This document shows positions 44,984 to 53,504 of a stretch of 64,000 nt of DNA, piece after piece. Numbering within the stretch: position 1 is the first letter of the stretch; each line of letters begins with the position of its first letter. Below the pieces are notes generated by a model. The model searched no databases. It was not told where the DNA came from and worked only from the letters and a program-made list of their open reading frames with translations. The translations under genes and the position numbers were made by a program. This DNA is from Psychrobacter cibarius (lineage in GTDB: Bacteria > Pseudomonadota > Gammaproteobacteria > Pseudomonadales > Moraxellaceae), in contig NZ_JABASQ010000001.1 in NCBI RefSeq assembly GCF_016107535.1, positions 62,001 through 126,000 on the forward strand, in the 5' to 3' direction.

Positions 44984-46126
44984 ATGGAACCATCTATTAT
45001 CGATACCAGCCCATTGTTTGCATCTGTCACACTTGGACCATATACGTTAAAAAACCGTATTGTCATGCCACCGTTGACACGCTCTCGCAGCACGCAACCG
45101 GATAATATTCCTAATGAATTAATGGCAAGCTACTATACACAGCGCGCGTCAGCTGGTTTTATGGTCACTGAAGGCACGCAAATTGAGCCAAGGGGTCAAG
45201 GTTATGCGTGGACACCAGGCATACATTCGCATGCCCAAATCGAAGGCTGGAAAAAGGTCACTCAAGCGGTACACGCAGCAGGTGGTATCATTTTCGCTCA
45301 GCTTTGGCATGTGGGTCGCGTGTCTCATACCAGCTTACAACCACAAGGCGCTCAGCCAATTGCACCATCAGCTATCACTGCTGACAATGTAAAAGTATTT
45401 ATCGAAACAGCACCAGGTGCAGGCGCGTTAGCCGATCCTAGTGAGCCACGCGCACTCAGTACTGATGAAGTTAGTGAACTGGTCGCTATGTATGCGGCAG
45501 CCGCACGCAATGCATTGGAGGCAGGTTTTGATGGCGTCGAGCTGCATTGTGCCAATGGCTATTTGGTGAATCAGTTCATCTCTGAGCATAGCAACACACG
45601 TGATGATCAGTATGGCGGTTCATTGACCAATCGCTTGCGTTTCTTAAAAGAAATCGTGGCTGCCGTCAGTGAGGTGATTGGTGCTGATCGCTTAGGCGTA
45701 CGTTTCGCACCGCTGTTTGCTAGCACAGATGAAACTCGCGTGTATTTAGGGCTAGTGGAATCAGATCCACATCATACGTATATTGAAGCGATTAAAGTAC
45801 TTGAACAAGCGGGTATCGCTTATTTATCTATTGCAGAAGCTGACTGGGACAATGCTCCTGATTTACCAGAGACGTTTTATCAAGCGGTCAGAGCAGAGTT
45901 TTCAGGACGTATTATCTATGCGGGTAAATACACGACGGAAAAATCGGTTCATATGCTAGCTAAAGGTTATGGCGATTTATTTGCTTTTGGTCGTCCCTTT
46001 ATTGCTAATCCCGATTTACCTGAGCGCATCGCCAATCATTGGCCACTCAACGAGGCAGATCCTACCACGATGTATGGTGGCACCGAAATTGGCTATAATG
46101 ATTATCCTTACTATCAAAACTCTTAA
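44984..46126 (+). CDS. nemA: Old yellow enzyme, NADH:flavin oxidoreductase (NemA-like alkene reductase)
   Basis: FMN-dependent TIM-barrel enzyme that reduces activated alkenes and electrophiles. Seen are LKNRIVMPPLTRSR at the start, FAQLWHVGRVSH, FDGVELHCANGYLVNQF with the substrate-site His/Asn pair (HCAN), and NTRDDQYGGSLTNRLRFL, followed by the C-terminal FGRPFIANPDLPERI phosphate-binding region. Length 380 is slightly above NemA. The gene is divergent from lysR, which suggests induction by electrophiles. Confidence 0.92.
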   Translation: MEPSIIDTSPLFASVTLGPYTLKNRIVMPPLTRSRSTQPDNIPNELMASYYTQRASAGFMVTEGTQIEPRGQGYAWTPGIHSHAQIEGWKKVTQAVHAAGGIIFAQLWHVGRVSHTSLQPQGAQPIAPSAITADNVKVFIETAPGAGALADPSEPRALSTDEVSELVAMYAAAARNALEAGFDGVELHCANGYLVNQFISEHSNTRDDQYGGSLTNRLRFLKEIVAAVSEVIGADRLGVRFAPLFASTDETRVYLGLVESDPHHTYIEAIKVLEQAGIAYLSIAEADWDNAPDLPETFYQAVRAEFSGRIIYAGKYTTEKSVHMLAKGYGDLFAFGRPFIANPDLPERIANHWPLNEADPTTMYGGTEIGYNDYPYYQNS

Positions 46127-46204
46127 TACAATAAGGCCATTCGTGGCCTTATTTTTTTGCTTATAAATAGGATATTTTTAATAGCTGATTCATATATATA
46201 GCCC

Positions 46205-46606
46205 TTATGATTCATCCGACTGATCAAATAACTTTTCGATAGGCTTGCTGTGTATCTTTGAGCTATTGAACAGCGACTTATTACCAGTATCCGCTTCTGT
46301 CCAAAAATTAATATTGAATTGGGCATCATCACTTAATTCTACGCGGTGCCAATATTGAGGCGGACTGACAGCGAACTGCCCTGCTTTAATCACAATGGTT
46401 TTTTCAGGTTCAGTGGCGGCTTCATCAGCAAAGCCGTAAAAGGTAACCGTGCCTTGCATGACACAAATTTGGCCGTATACGCCCTCTGCTGTATTGTGAT
46501 GAGTCAGCAAGGCTTTTGGGACTTTATCTTTAGTGAAAAAGTGGGTCGAACGCTTTATTTTCCAATGGCTGGGTATGATGGGGTTTGAGGCGACAGTATG
46601 ACTCAT
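46205..46606 (-). CDS. DUF1971 protein (YeaR/TehB-N-like cupin)
   Basis: Small cytoplasmic cupin-like protein of 133 residues: FFTKDKVPKALLTHHNTAEG, YGQICVMQGTVTFYGF, AGQFAVSPPQYWHRVEL with the PPQxWHxVE signature of DUF1971. The start at 46606 follows AGGAG; an upstream ATG at 46642 would add 12 residues. In E. coli the relative YeaR is induced by nitrate and nitrosative stress, which fits its place beside narK, but the exact reaction is unknown. Confidence 0.82.
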   Translation of the reverse strand: MSHTVASNPIIPSHWKIKRSTHFFTKDKVPKALLTHHNTAEGVYGQICVMQGTVTFYGFADEAATEPEKTIVIKAGQFAVSPPQYWHRVELSDDAQFNINFWTEADTGNKSLFNSSKIHSKPIEKLFDQSDES

Positions 46607-46931
46607 GGTAACTCCTTGGCTGATTTGATGGGTGTATCCCAATCCTTTTTATTAACAGCGTACTTGAGAATAAAATTTTATTGATAAACGAGAAAAGCAC
46701 GCACAGTAATGGTTATTATTACTATAGCGCATCATATTTTCAAATGTATTGCTATCCTCATATAATCTTAGTTAACCATCAATATATAGGATATTAAAGC
46801 CACTTTTTAATCCCCATTAAGTAGTATGTGAAATGACATTCATACTGCTTTCGCCTAATGGTTAGCGAGCTTACTTATTGCTACATTAACTCCATCTAAA
46901 CTATCCAGTTCGACGGTGGAGAATACTTGTC
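46607..46931. promoter_or_regulatory. Divergent promoter region DUF1971 / narK
   Basis: A 325-bp gap without genes. It contains an inverted repeat AGTATG / CATACT at 46823-46846 with a GAAATGACATT centre. No perfect FNR/ANR box (TTGAT-N4-ATCAA) was found by eye. Confidence 0.45.
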
Positions 46932-48410
46932 ATGCATGCAAAAGAGCTACTTGAGGTTGAACGCCGTGATATAAGAGCGCTTCACTATACGTGGATTGCT
47001 TTTTTTCTGACCTTTTATGTCTGGTTCAATATGGCACCACTAGCCACTTCTATGCTAGAGGCCGAAAGCTACTTAACTTCTGAACACATCAAATTATTTC
47101 TCATTGCCAACGTTGCTTTGACCATTCCAGGGCGAGTGGTAGTCGGCATGGCATTGGATCGCTTCGGTCCGCGTCGCGTGTTTTCCATACTGATGGTCGT
47201 CATGGCGATACCCACATGGTTCTTCGCGTTTGGTGATTCCGCGATGCAGCTTTTCGTCGCTCGCCTATTTATGTCTATCGTGGGCGCAGGGTTCGTCGTT
47301 GGCATTCACATGACCGCCCTTTGGTTTAAGCCAAAAGACATTGGCTTTGCCGAAGGATTTTATGCAGGCTGGGGTAATTTTGGTTCAGCTGCCGCAGCGA
47401 TTACTATTCCCACGGTTGCGCTACAGTTCTTTGGTGGTGATGACGGTTGGCGCTGGGCAATTGCATTATCTGGCTTACTGATGGCCGCTTATGGGGTGGC
47501 CTATTGGTTTTTAATCACCGATGGCCCTACACAAGATACCCATAAAAAAGCACGTAAGGCGGGTGCTTTAGAGGTATCAAGTTGGAGAGATTTATTATTA
47601 TATTGCCTATTTATTATTCCTTTATATGGCGTATTAGGTGTATTGGTTTATCGCACTAAAAACATGGGATTCCTGAGCGAAACAGGCGCTTGGGGGTTTT
47701 ATACTCTCATCGCTGTGGTGGTTATTTACCAAATTTATAAAGCCATCAGTGTCAACGTACCCATGCTCAAAGCGGGTATCCCTGAGGATGACAAATACCC
47801 CTTTACCTCTGTTGCCGCCCTAAATGTCACCTACTTTGCTAACTTTGGCGCAGAGCTGGCGGTCGTCTCTATGCTACCGATGTTCTTTGCCGCAACGTGG
47901 AAGCTCGACCCTACCGTCGCAGGGTTAGTCGCATCGACCTTTGCTTTTGTTAACTTATGGGCGCGACCACTTGGCGGCTATATCTCTGACAAGGTTGGCA
48001 ATCGTCGCTTGGTGATGTTGGTATACATGTTCGGTATCGGTATCGGCTTTGGATTGATGGGATTGCTGAATGCAGAGTGGCCATTGTTTATCGCGGTCGT
48101 CTTTACGATTCTATGCTCAGTCTTTGTACAAGGAGCAGAAGGTGCAACTTTTGGTATTATCCCCTCAATTAAACGGCGCTTAACGGGTCAAATTTCTGGT
48201 ATGGCGGGGGCTTATGGCAATGTGGGGGCTGTGTTCTACCTATTTATATTTACGTTAGTCGAACCAAATCAGTTCTTTTTTATCATTGCGATAGGTGCAT
48301 TTATCGCTTGGGTACTTTGTTTCTTCTGGTTAAAAGAGCCTGAAGATGCCTTTGGTGACGAATACAAAATGTCCTCGGTCGATCGTCAAATTGCCGCTGA
48401 AGAAGGCTAA
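46932..48410 (+). CDS. narK1: Nitrate/nitrite transporter, NarK1-like (MFS)
   Basis: Twelve-helix MFS transporter of the nitrate/nitrite porter family. The first nitrate signature appears as GMALDRFGPRRV after helix 2, with FYAGWGNFGSAAAAITIP in helix 5 and the second signature GMAGAYGNVGAVFYLFIF in helix 11. The short first region (RDIRALHYTWIAFFLTFYVW) resembles the NarK1 type, thought to be a nitrate/proton symporter in Pseudomonas. It has its own terminator and is thus separate from narXL. Confidence 0.9.
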   Translation: MHAKELLEVERRDIRALHYTWIAFFLTFYVWFNMAPLATSMLEAESYLTSEHIKLFLIANVALTIPGRVVVGMALDRFGPRRVFSILMVVMAIPTWFFAFGDSAMQLFVARLFMSIVGAGFVVGIHMTALWFKPKDIGFAEGFYAGWGNFGSAAAAITIPTVALQFFGGDDGWRWAIALSGLLMAAYGVAYWFLITDGPTQDTHKKARKAGALEVSSWRDLLLYCLFIIPLYGVLGVLVYRTKNMGFLSETGAWGFYTLIAVVVIYQIYKAISVNVPMLKAGIPEDDKYPFTSVAALNVTYFANFGAELAVVSMLPMFFAATWKLDPTVAGLVASTFAFVNLWARPLGGYISDKVGNRRLVMLVYMFGIGIGFGLMGLLNAEWPLFIAVVFTILCSVFVQGAEGATFGIIPSIKRRLTGQISGMAGAYGNVGAVFYLFIFTLVEPNQFFFIIAIGAFIAWVLCFFWLKEPEDAFGDEYKMSSVDRQIAAEEG

Positions 48411-48427
48411 TTTGATTAGCTTATAAA

Positions 48428-48469
48428 ATAAAAAAGCCACCCAGCATCACTGCTCGGTAGCTTTTTTTT
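48428..48469 (+). terminator. Terminator of narK1
   Basis: A stem around AAAAAAGCCACC / GGTAGCTTTTTT (one mismatch) with inner CAG/CTG pairs and a long T run, 20 bp after the stop. Confidence 0.75.
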
Positions 48470-48607
48470 GATTTATATAGAGAGCTATCTAGACATGTCA
48501 TAGTGGTTATTCAGATGACCCATGATTTTTTTATAAAAAGTAGCGATTTTAAAAAGTAATATTTTCAAAAAACAACCACTTCGATAAATAACCATTTTGA
48601 CAAACGA

Positions 48608-49267
48608 CTATTTTGACAAATGATTCACGGTCCACACCGCCGCCTCTACCCGTGTGCGTAGTCCAGTTTTGTTCAGAATATGCTTAACATGCACTTTTAC
48701 TGTGGATTCTGCGATATCCAGTTTGTTGGCGATCATTTTATTACTTAAGCCTTCCGCAATCATTTGAATCACTTGCAACTCTCTAGTGGTGAGATTGCCA
48801 GCGATATCTTCAATGCTTGGTGTACGTAATGTTTGCGCCAAGATTGAGGCCAAATTGGGACTGATAACCAGCTCGCCGCGCAACACTTTTCTAATATCGA
48901 CGATGATTAACTCAGGCTCCATGTCTTTTAGCAAATAACCATCCACCCCTAATTTCAATGCTTCTTGTACGTCTTCTCCGCTGTCAGAAACTGTAAATAG
49001 CAAGGTAGCCACGTCAATATTTCTGGCCTTGATTTCTCTTAGGGTCTCGATACCAGTCAACACTGGCATTTTATGATCTAGAATGACCAGATCAACTGGA
49101 TTGTTTGCCAAAAAATCCAACGCTTCTTGTCCGTTATTTGCCTCACCAACGACCGTTACATCACTTTCGAGACTGAGCAGTTCTGCGACACCGCGGCGCA
49201 GCATAGGATGGTCATCGACCAATAGTAGCCGAGCCGGAGAAGCAGACGTATAAACCTTAGTAGTCAT
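48608..49267 (-). CDS. narL: Nitrate/nitrite response regulator NarL
   Basis: Two-component regulator of 219 residues. The receiver domain has LLVDDHPMLRRGV and the phosphoacceptor in VDLVILDHKMP near residue 60; the output domain is LuxR-type, LTTRELQVIQMIAEGLSNKM with the recognition helix in AESTVKVHVKHILNK. It lies directly after narX on the same strand (74 bp) and should control the nar genes on both sides. Confidence 0.94.
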   Translation of the reverse strand: MTTKVYTSASPARLLLVDDHPMLRRGVAELLSLESDVTVVGEANNGQEALDFLANNPVDLVILDHKMPVLTGIETLREIKARNIDVATLLFTVSDSGEDVQEALKLGVDGYLLKDMEPELIIVDIRKVLRGELVISPNLASILAQTLRTPSIEDIAGNLTTRELQVIQMIAEGLSNKMIANKLDIAESTVKVHVKHILNKTGLRTRVEAAVWTVNHLSK

Positions 49268-49341
49268 AAAATACTCACAAATTGAAAAATGCTACAAAAA
49301 ACACAATGCAGTGGTTAAGAGCGTTTACTAAGCCGATTCAC

Positions 49342-51375
49342 TTAGTTTTGCTCAGCCATATAATCCGTAAAGAAACTGGGTACAAACCTGACGATGACGC
49401 TGGTACCTGCGGGTACATTATTAGAGATAATCAAATCACCGCCTAATTTATAGGCACGCTCTTTCATAATCATTAAACCATGATGCTGGGTCTGATTGAC
49501 AGTCCCTGATATGCCGATGCCGTCATCATTGACCATCATCGCTACATAATTACTTTCATCATCATAAACCAAATCGATAGTGACGCTGTTAGCATGGGCA
49601 TGGCGACTGATATTCGACAGCGCCTCCCTTATAATTTGAATGAGATGTACTTGTTCGGTTGCCGTTAGATTCAAGGATAGGATTTGATTGTTGACCTTTA
49701 TGTCAAACTGCCCTTTTACAGCAAACTCATCAGCCGCCTCATATAAAGCTTCATCAAAATTGCCGCTATCAATCGTCAAGCGAAAAGTCGTCAATAAGTC
49801 TCGCAGCTCATGATAAGCAGAGTTCAGACCCATTTTTATTTGACTGATATGCTGCCCAACCTTGATTTGACTTTGCTCATCAAATACCACCAGCCCACTG
49901 TCTTTATCAGCAGACAGTTGCAGATGTTTTTCGAGCACGCTGACTTGTATTTTTAGATAAGACAATGACTGTGCTAAAGAATCATGCAACTCCCTAGCAA
50001 TGGTCGAGCGCTCTTCAAGTAGAATAAGCTGATGGTCTTGCTGCCTTTGTCTGCGTAGCGATAAGGCGGTGCTGACGAGATTGGTCAGCACAACGATCAA
50101 CTCATTGTTTTTAGCAATTAAATAACTACTATCCACTTCTACTACTTTGATGCGTGTTGAATCTTCCTCGCTTTTTTTCTTATCTTCTGCATAAGCTTTA
50201 TTGGTCATTAAGACAGATTTTGGTCTGACCTTTAGCTCACCAAATTCTATATCTTGATGAATAATCGGAAACGTTTTGGTATAAACGTCTTCTTTAATAG
50301 AACAGCTATCACAAGTGAGTTTGGTACATAGCTCCTTCATCCTATCATCGTGCAGGGCTATAGAGTTTTTATTGGTTAGAATATTGCTTTGGATACACAG
50401 CGTAAAATCTAAATATGGGAATATACACCCAAAGCCAGCAATCAATTCATCAAGCCGATGTAAGCTCACAGGGCTACTGGTCAATTGCTTTGAGAAATCA
50501 TAAAACAATGATAAGGCTTGGTTGGCTTTTACCAGATGCTGGGTCTTTGTCTGTACCTCACTCTCAAGTGAGCGCTGATACCTCTCAATGGTACTGGCCA
50601 TACCGTTAAAAGAATTGCCAAGCGCTTCAAATTCTCTATAACCGCTGATAGACACTCTCGTATCATATTTGCCTTCTTTAAACGCCCGATTGGCTTTAAT
50701 GAGTTGTTGAATAGGCGTTAGCACTGAGTTCTGTAATCTCCGTACGCCTATCAGCATAATAATCATGCTCAGTATCAATGATAGTATTTGTAGGTTTTGC
50801 TGCCATGTCTGACGCTGCTCATTTCTATCCTGTAACGCGCCAACAAAACGATTAACATCGTCAATATATTTGGTTGAATTACTATAAAAGCCTTGCTTGT
50901 CTTGTGCCAACAATGCTGGTTTTAAATCACGAAACCATTGTGATTTTATCTGGCTCCATTGCTCACTGATCGCCTTATCTCTGTTGGCACTGGTCAGTTG
51001 ATACGCTTGTAATTTGTTGAGACGACTCTCCATGTCTTCAACCAGTATGTCTATTTTTTCAGACTCACTTTTATTGGAGAAATCCAGTCTGTCTTGCTTT
51101 TCTACCTGCGGCGCATTGTCACTATCTAAGCCATCTTGTTTGATATTTAGGCTTGAGCTAAAGGGATGGTTATCCGCAAAGTCAGTCGCTAGCTGAAAGC
51201 TAATACGATACGTTGCCATGCGTATCGAGCCTGCGGTATTAATCGCCTCAGCATCAGACTTTGCGACCCAAGCGAGCGCACCGCTGCCTATCGCTGACAT
51301 CAAGAACAAAGTAGCGATGATCGTAATAGCAATCCAAGTATGAAGGAACAAAGACTGCCGTCGTAGATTAGACAT
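49342..51375 (-). CDS. narX: Nitrate/nitrite sensor histidine kinase NarX
   Basis: Membrane sensor kinase of about 677 residues. Two membrane segments surround a periplasmic domain, with the conserved ligand-binding P-box NTAGSIRMATYRISFQLA just after the first. HAMP follows, then a central region with a Cys cluster (CTKLTCDSC) as in NarX proteins, then the HisKA_3 motif STIARELHDSLAQSLSYLK and the HATPase with VNDDGIGI. The start MSNLRRQSLF at 51375 is preferred; the frame is open upstream to 51456, but those residues are not NarX-like. Confidence 0.92.
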   Translation of the reverse strand: MSNLRRQSLFLHTWIAITIIATLFLMSAIGSGALAWVAKSDAEAINTAGSIRMATYRISFQLATDFADNHPFSSSLNIKQDGLDSDNAPQVEKQDRLDFSNKSESEKIDILVEDMESRLNKLQAYQLTSANRDKAISEQWSQIKSQWFRDLKPALLAQDKQGFYSNSTKYIDDVNRFVGALQDRNEQRQTWQQNLQILSLILSMIIMLIGVRRLQNSVLTPIQQLIKANRAFKEGKYDTRVSISGYREFEALGNSFNGMASTIERYQRSLESEVQTKTQHLVKANQALSLFYDFSKQLTSSPVSLHRLDELIAGFGCIFPYLDFTLCIQSNILTNKNSIALHDDRMKELCTKLTCDSCSIKEDVYTKTFPIIHQDIEFGELKVRPKSVLMTNKAYAEDKKKSEEDSTRIKVVEVDSSYLIAKNNELIVVLTNLVSTALSLRRQRQQDHQLILLEERSTIARELHDSLAQSLSYLKIQVSVLEKHLQLSADKDSGLVVFDEQSQIKVGQHISQIKMGLNSAYHELRDLLTTFRLTIDSGNFDEALYEAADEFAVKGQFDIKVNNQILSLNLTATEQVHLIQIIREALSNISRHAHANSVTIDLVYDDESNYVAMMVNDDGIGISGTVNQTQHHGLMIMKERAYKLGGDLIISNNVPAGTSVIVRFVPSFFTDYMAEQN

Positions 51376-51776
51376 GATTAATAGCGCTCCCATCAAACAC
51401 TTTCTGCACAAAAGATTTGAGACCTTAAAATTGAACGTCGCAAAAGCAAAAAACATACAGCATAAAAAATACTACAGCGCACTTATCATTCCATCGACAA
51501 GCAAAACCTTAGTGATAAACCTGCCCGTAATATACCCCTTTTAGTCATCAGTATACCACTATGTATGAATACTCTTCATCGGGATAACACAGTACCGTGA
51601 GTTATCATTTTTTGATAGAGCAAGTGATTCATAGCGCTCATAAGCCATTACGGCGGCTCTTTGTTATCAACAATAACAGGAGTAAGCACTACGGTTTACT
51701 GTAAGTTTAGACAGCCATTTGATGATAAAAAATACTGAATATAACTAGGCATAGCTGATACTAAGTGAGGAATAAC
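51376..51776. promoter_or_regulatory. Divergent promoter region narX / narK2
   Basis: About 400 bp with no gene apart from the possible N-terminal extension of narX. Near 51556 it contains TACCACTATGTATGAATA, with a TACCACT half-site like those in the palindromes before narG and moaA. No clear ANR box was found. Confidence 0.45.
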
Positions 51777-53156
51777 ATGGGCAATAATTACAACTTCAAA
51801 GGTGGTAAGCTCATCACTGACTGGCGACCTGAAGTAGAAGAATTTTGGGAAGGAGGCGGCAAAAAAGTCGCGCGTAGAAATTTATGGATATCCATTCCAT
51901 CGTTGCTATTGGCATTTGCAGTATGGATGGTATGGAGTGCCGTCATCGTCCGTCTGCCAGAGATTGGTTTTGATTTTGATGATGGGCAGTTGTTTTGGCT
52001 CGCCGCGCTGCCCGGACTATCAGGGGCAACGCTGCGAATTTTTTATTCTTTTATGGTGCCTATCTTTGGTGGGCGACGTTGGACAGCAATATCTACCTTA
52101 TCCCTGTTAATTCCAGCATTATGGATGGGCTTTGCGGTTCAGAACTCTGATACGCCATTTATGATATTTGCCATCATTGCCCTACTTTGTGGCTTCGGTG
52201 GTGGTAACTTTGCCTCCTCCATGTCCAATATCTCGTTCTTCTTTCCAAAAGCAGAACAGGGCACTGCTCTTGGGCTAAACGCGGGTTTGGGTAACCTTGG
52301 CGTGTCGGTGATGCAATTCGTTGTACCGATGATTATATTAGTAGCAGCCTTTGGTAGCTTAGGCGGTGACCCACAAGTCTCTGCAAGCGGTCAGCTGTTT
52401 TATCTACAAAACGCAGGCTTTATTTGGGTACCCTTTATTCTGCTATTTTCAGCACTGGCATGGTTTGGCATGAACGATATTGCCACTGCTAAAGCTTCCT
52501 TTAAAGACCAATCCGTTATCTTTAAACGCAAACATAACTGGATCATGTGTATCCTATATATGGCGACCTTTGGCTCGTTCATTGGTTTTTCAGCCGCGTT
52601 TCCGATGCTGATTAAAAACTCATTTCCCGCCATTGATGCGCTTAAGTTTGCCTTCTTGGGTCCTTTAGTTGGTGCACTATTTCGCCCCTTAGGTGGCTGG
52701 ATATCTGACAAAACCAGTGGCGCAAAAGTGACTTTTTGGAACTATATCGTGATGGTATTGGCGGTAGTGGCGGTGATGTATTTCCTGCCTAGCGAGACTC
52801 ATGAGGGCAGCTTTGTCGGATACTTTATCTCCTTTATGGTGCTGTTTATTACCACGGGTATCGGTAACGGCTCTACCTTTACCATGATTCCCGTTATCTT
52901 CAGAACCTTTCATGAACGCCTTGAACCTCAAAAAGCAGGTACAGAGGACTTGTTTGTCGAGATACGTAAAGAATCAGCAGCAGTGGTTGGCTTTACCTCA
53001 GCGATAGCAGCCTATGGCGCATTCTTTGTCCCAAAAATGTTTGGTTCAGGACTGGGTGTTGATGGTACTTTTATCGCTTTAATTGTCTTTTATGTTCTCT
53101 GTATTGTGTTGACATGGTGGTATTACAGTCGCCCTAATGCTGAGATTCCTTGCTAA
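51777..53156 (+). CDS. narK2: Nitrate/nitrite transporter, NarK2-like (MFS)
   Basis: Second NarK of the window, 459 residues, of the longer-N-terminus type (WRPEVEEFWEGGGKKVARRN precedes helix 1). The nitrate-site region is LCGFGGGNFASSMSNISFFF with FPKAEQGTALGLNAGLGNLG, and the second signature TGIGNGSTFTMIPVIF is in helix 10. This type is thought to exchange nitrate for nitrite. The start ATG at 51777 has GAGGA 8 bp upstream; the GTG at 51765 is less likely. It is followed by a strong terminator, so narGHJI needs its own promoter. Confidence 0.93.
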   Translation: MGNNYNFKGGKLITDWRPEVEEFWEGGGKKVARRNLWISIPSLLLAFAVWMVWSAVIVRLPEIGFDFDDGQLFWLAALPGLSGATLRIFYSFMVPIFGGRRWTAISTLSLLIPALWMGFAVQNSDTPFMIFAIIALLCGFGGGNFASSMSNISFFFPKAEQGTALGLNAGLGNLGVSVMQFVVPMIILVAAFGSLGGDPQVSASGQLFYLQNAGFIWVPFILLFSALAWFGMNDIATAKASFKDQSVIFKRKHNWIMCILYMATFGSFIGFSAAFPMLIKNSFPAIDALKFAFLGPLVGALFRPLGGWISDKTSGAKVTFWNYIVMVLAVVAVMYFLPSETHEGSFVGYFISFMVLFITTGIGNGSTFTMIPVIFRTFHERLEPQKAGTEDLFVEIRKESAAVVGFTSAIAAYGAFFVPKMFGSGLGVDGTFIALIVFYVLCIVLTWWYYSRPNAEIPC

Positions 53157-53218
53157 AGCAGCCTTGTATAAATCATCCTCTAAAAACAGATTTTTAAATT
53201 AAAAACATCTCTCTTTAT

Positions 53219-53253
53219 AGTGCTACTTGCCAGCGTAAGTAGCACTTTTTTTA
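53219..53253 (+). terminator. Terminator between narK2 and narG
   Basis: A perfect 10-bp stem AGTGCTACTT / AAGTAGCACT with 8-nt loop and a long T run, 62 bp after narK2. Confidence 0.93.
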
Positions 53254-53337
53254 TTTTTACCAATCCATATTTTGCTTATAAACAAGCCCAACTCATAAAT
53301 ACTTAACGATTTTTTAAGCAAATTTTATCATTTACCG

Positions 53338-53355
53338 CTACTACTAAGGTGGTAG
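53338..53355 (+). promoter_or_regulatory. Palindrome before narG, candidate NarL site
   Basis: CTACTACTAAGGTGGTAG is an 18-bp palindrome with 2-bp centre, extended by GC/GC at its outer edges with one mismatch. Almost the same sequence lies before moaA (63309-63326). The spacing of TAC...GTA halves fits a 7-2-7 NarL-type site, although it departs from the E. coli heptamer at one position. Confidence 0.55.
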
Positions 53356-53504
53356 TGCTCTGCTCATGTTAGCGGATAGCAAGAGGGCGATGGCTTACTT
53401 AAAATAATACCATCGAAAAATATTTACAGCTTGGGCAAAGGGTTGTTTTTACCACGCCATTCAGCTTTAGATACCCCATAGGCAATAATACAGAGGATAG
53501 CGAA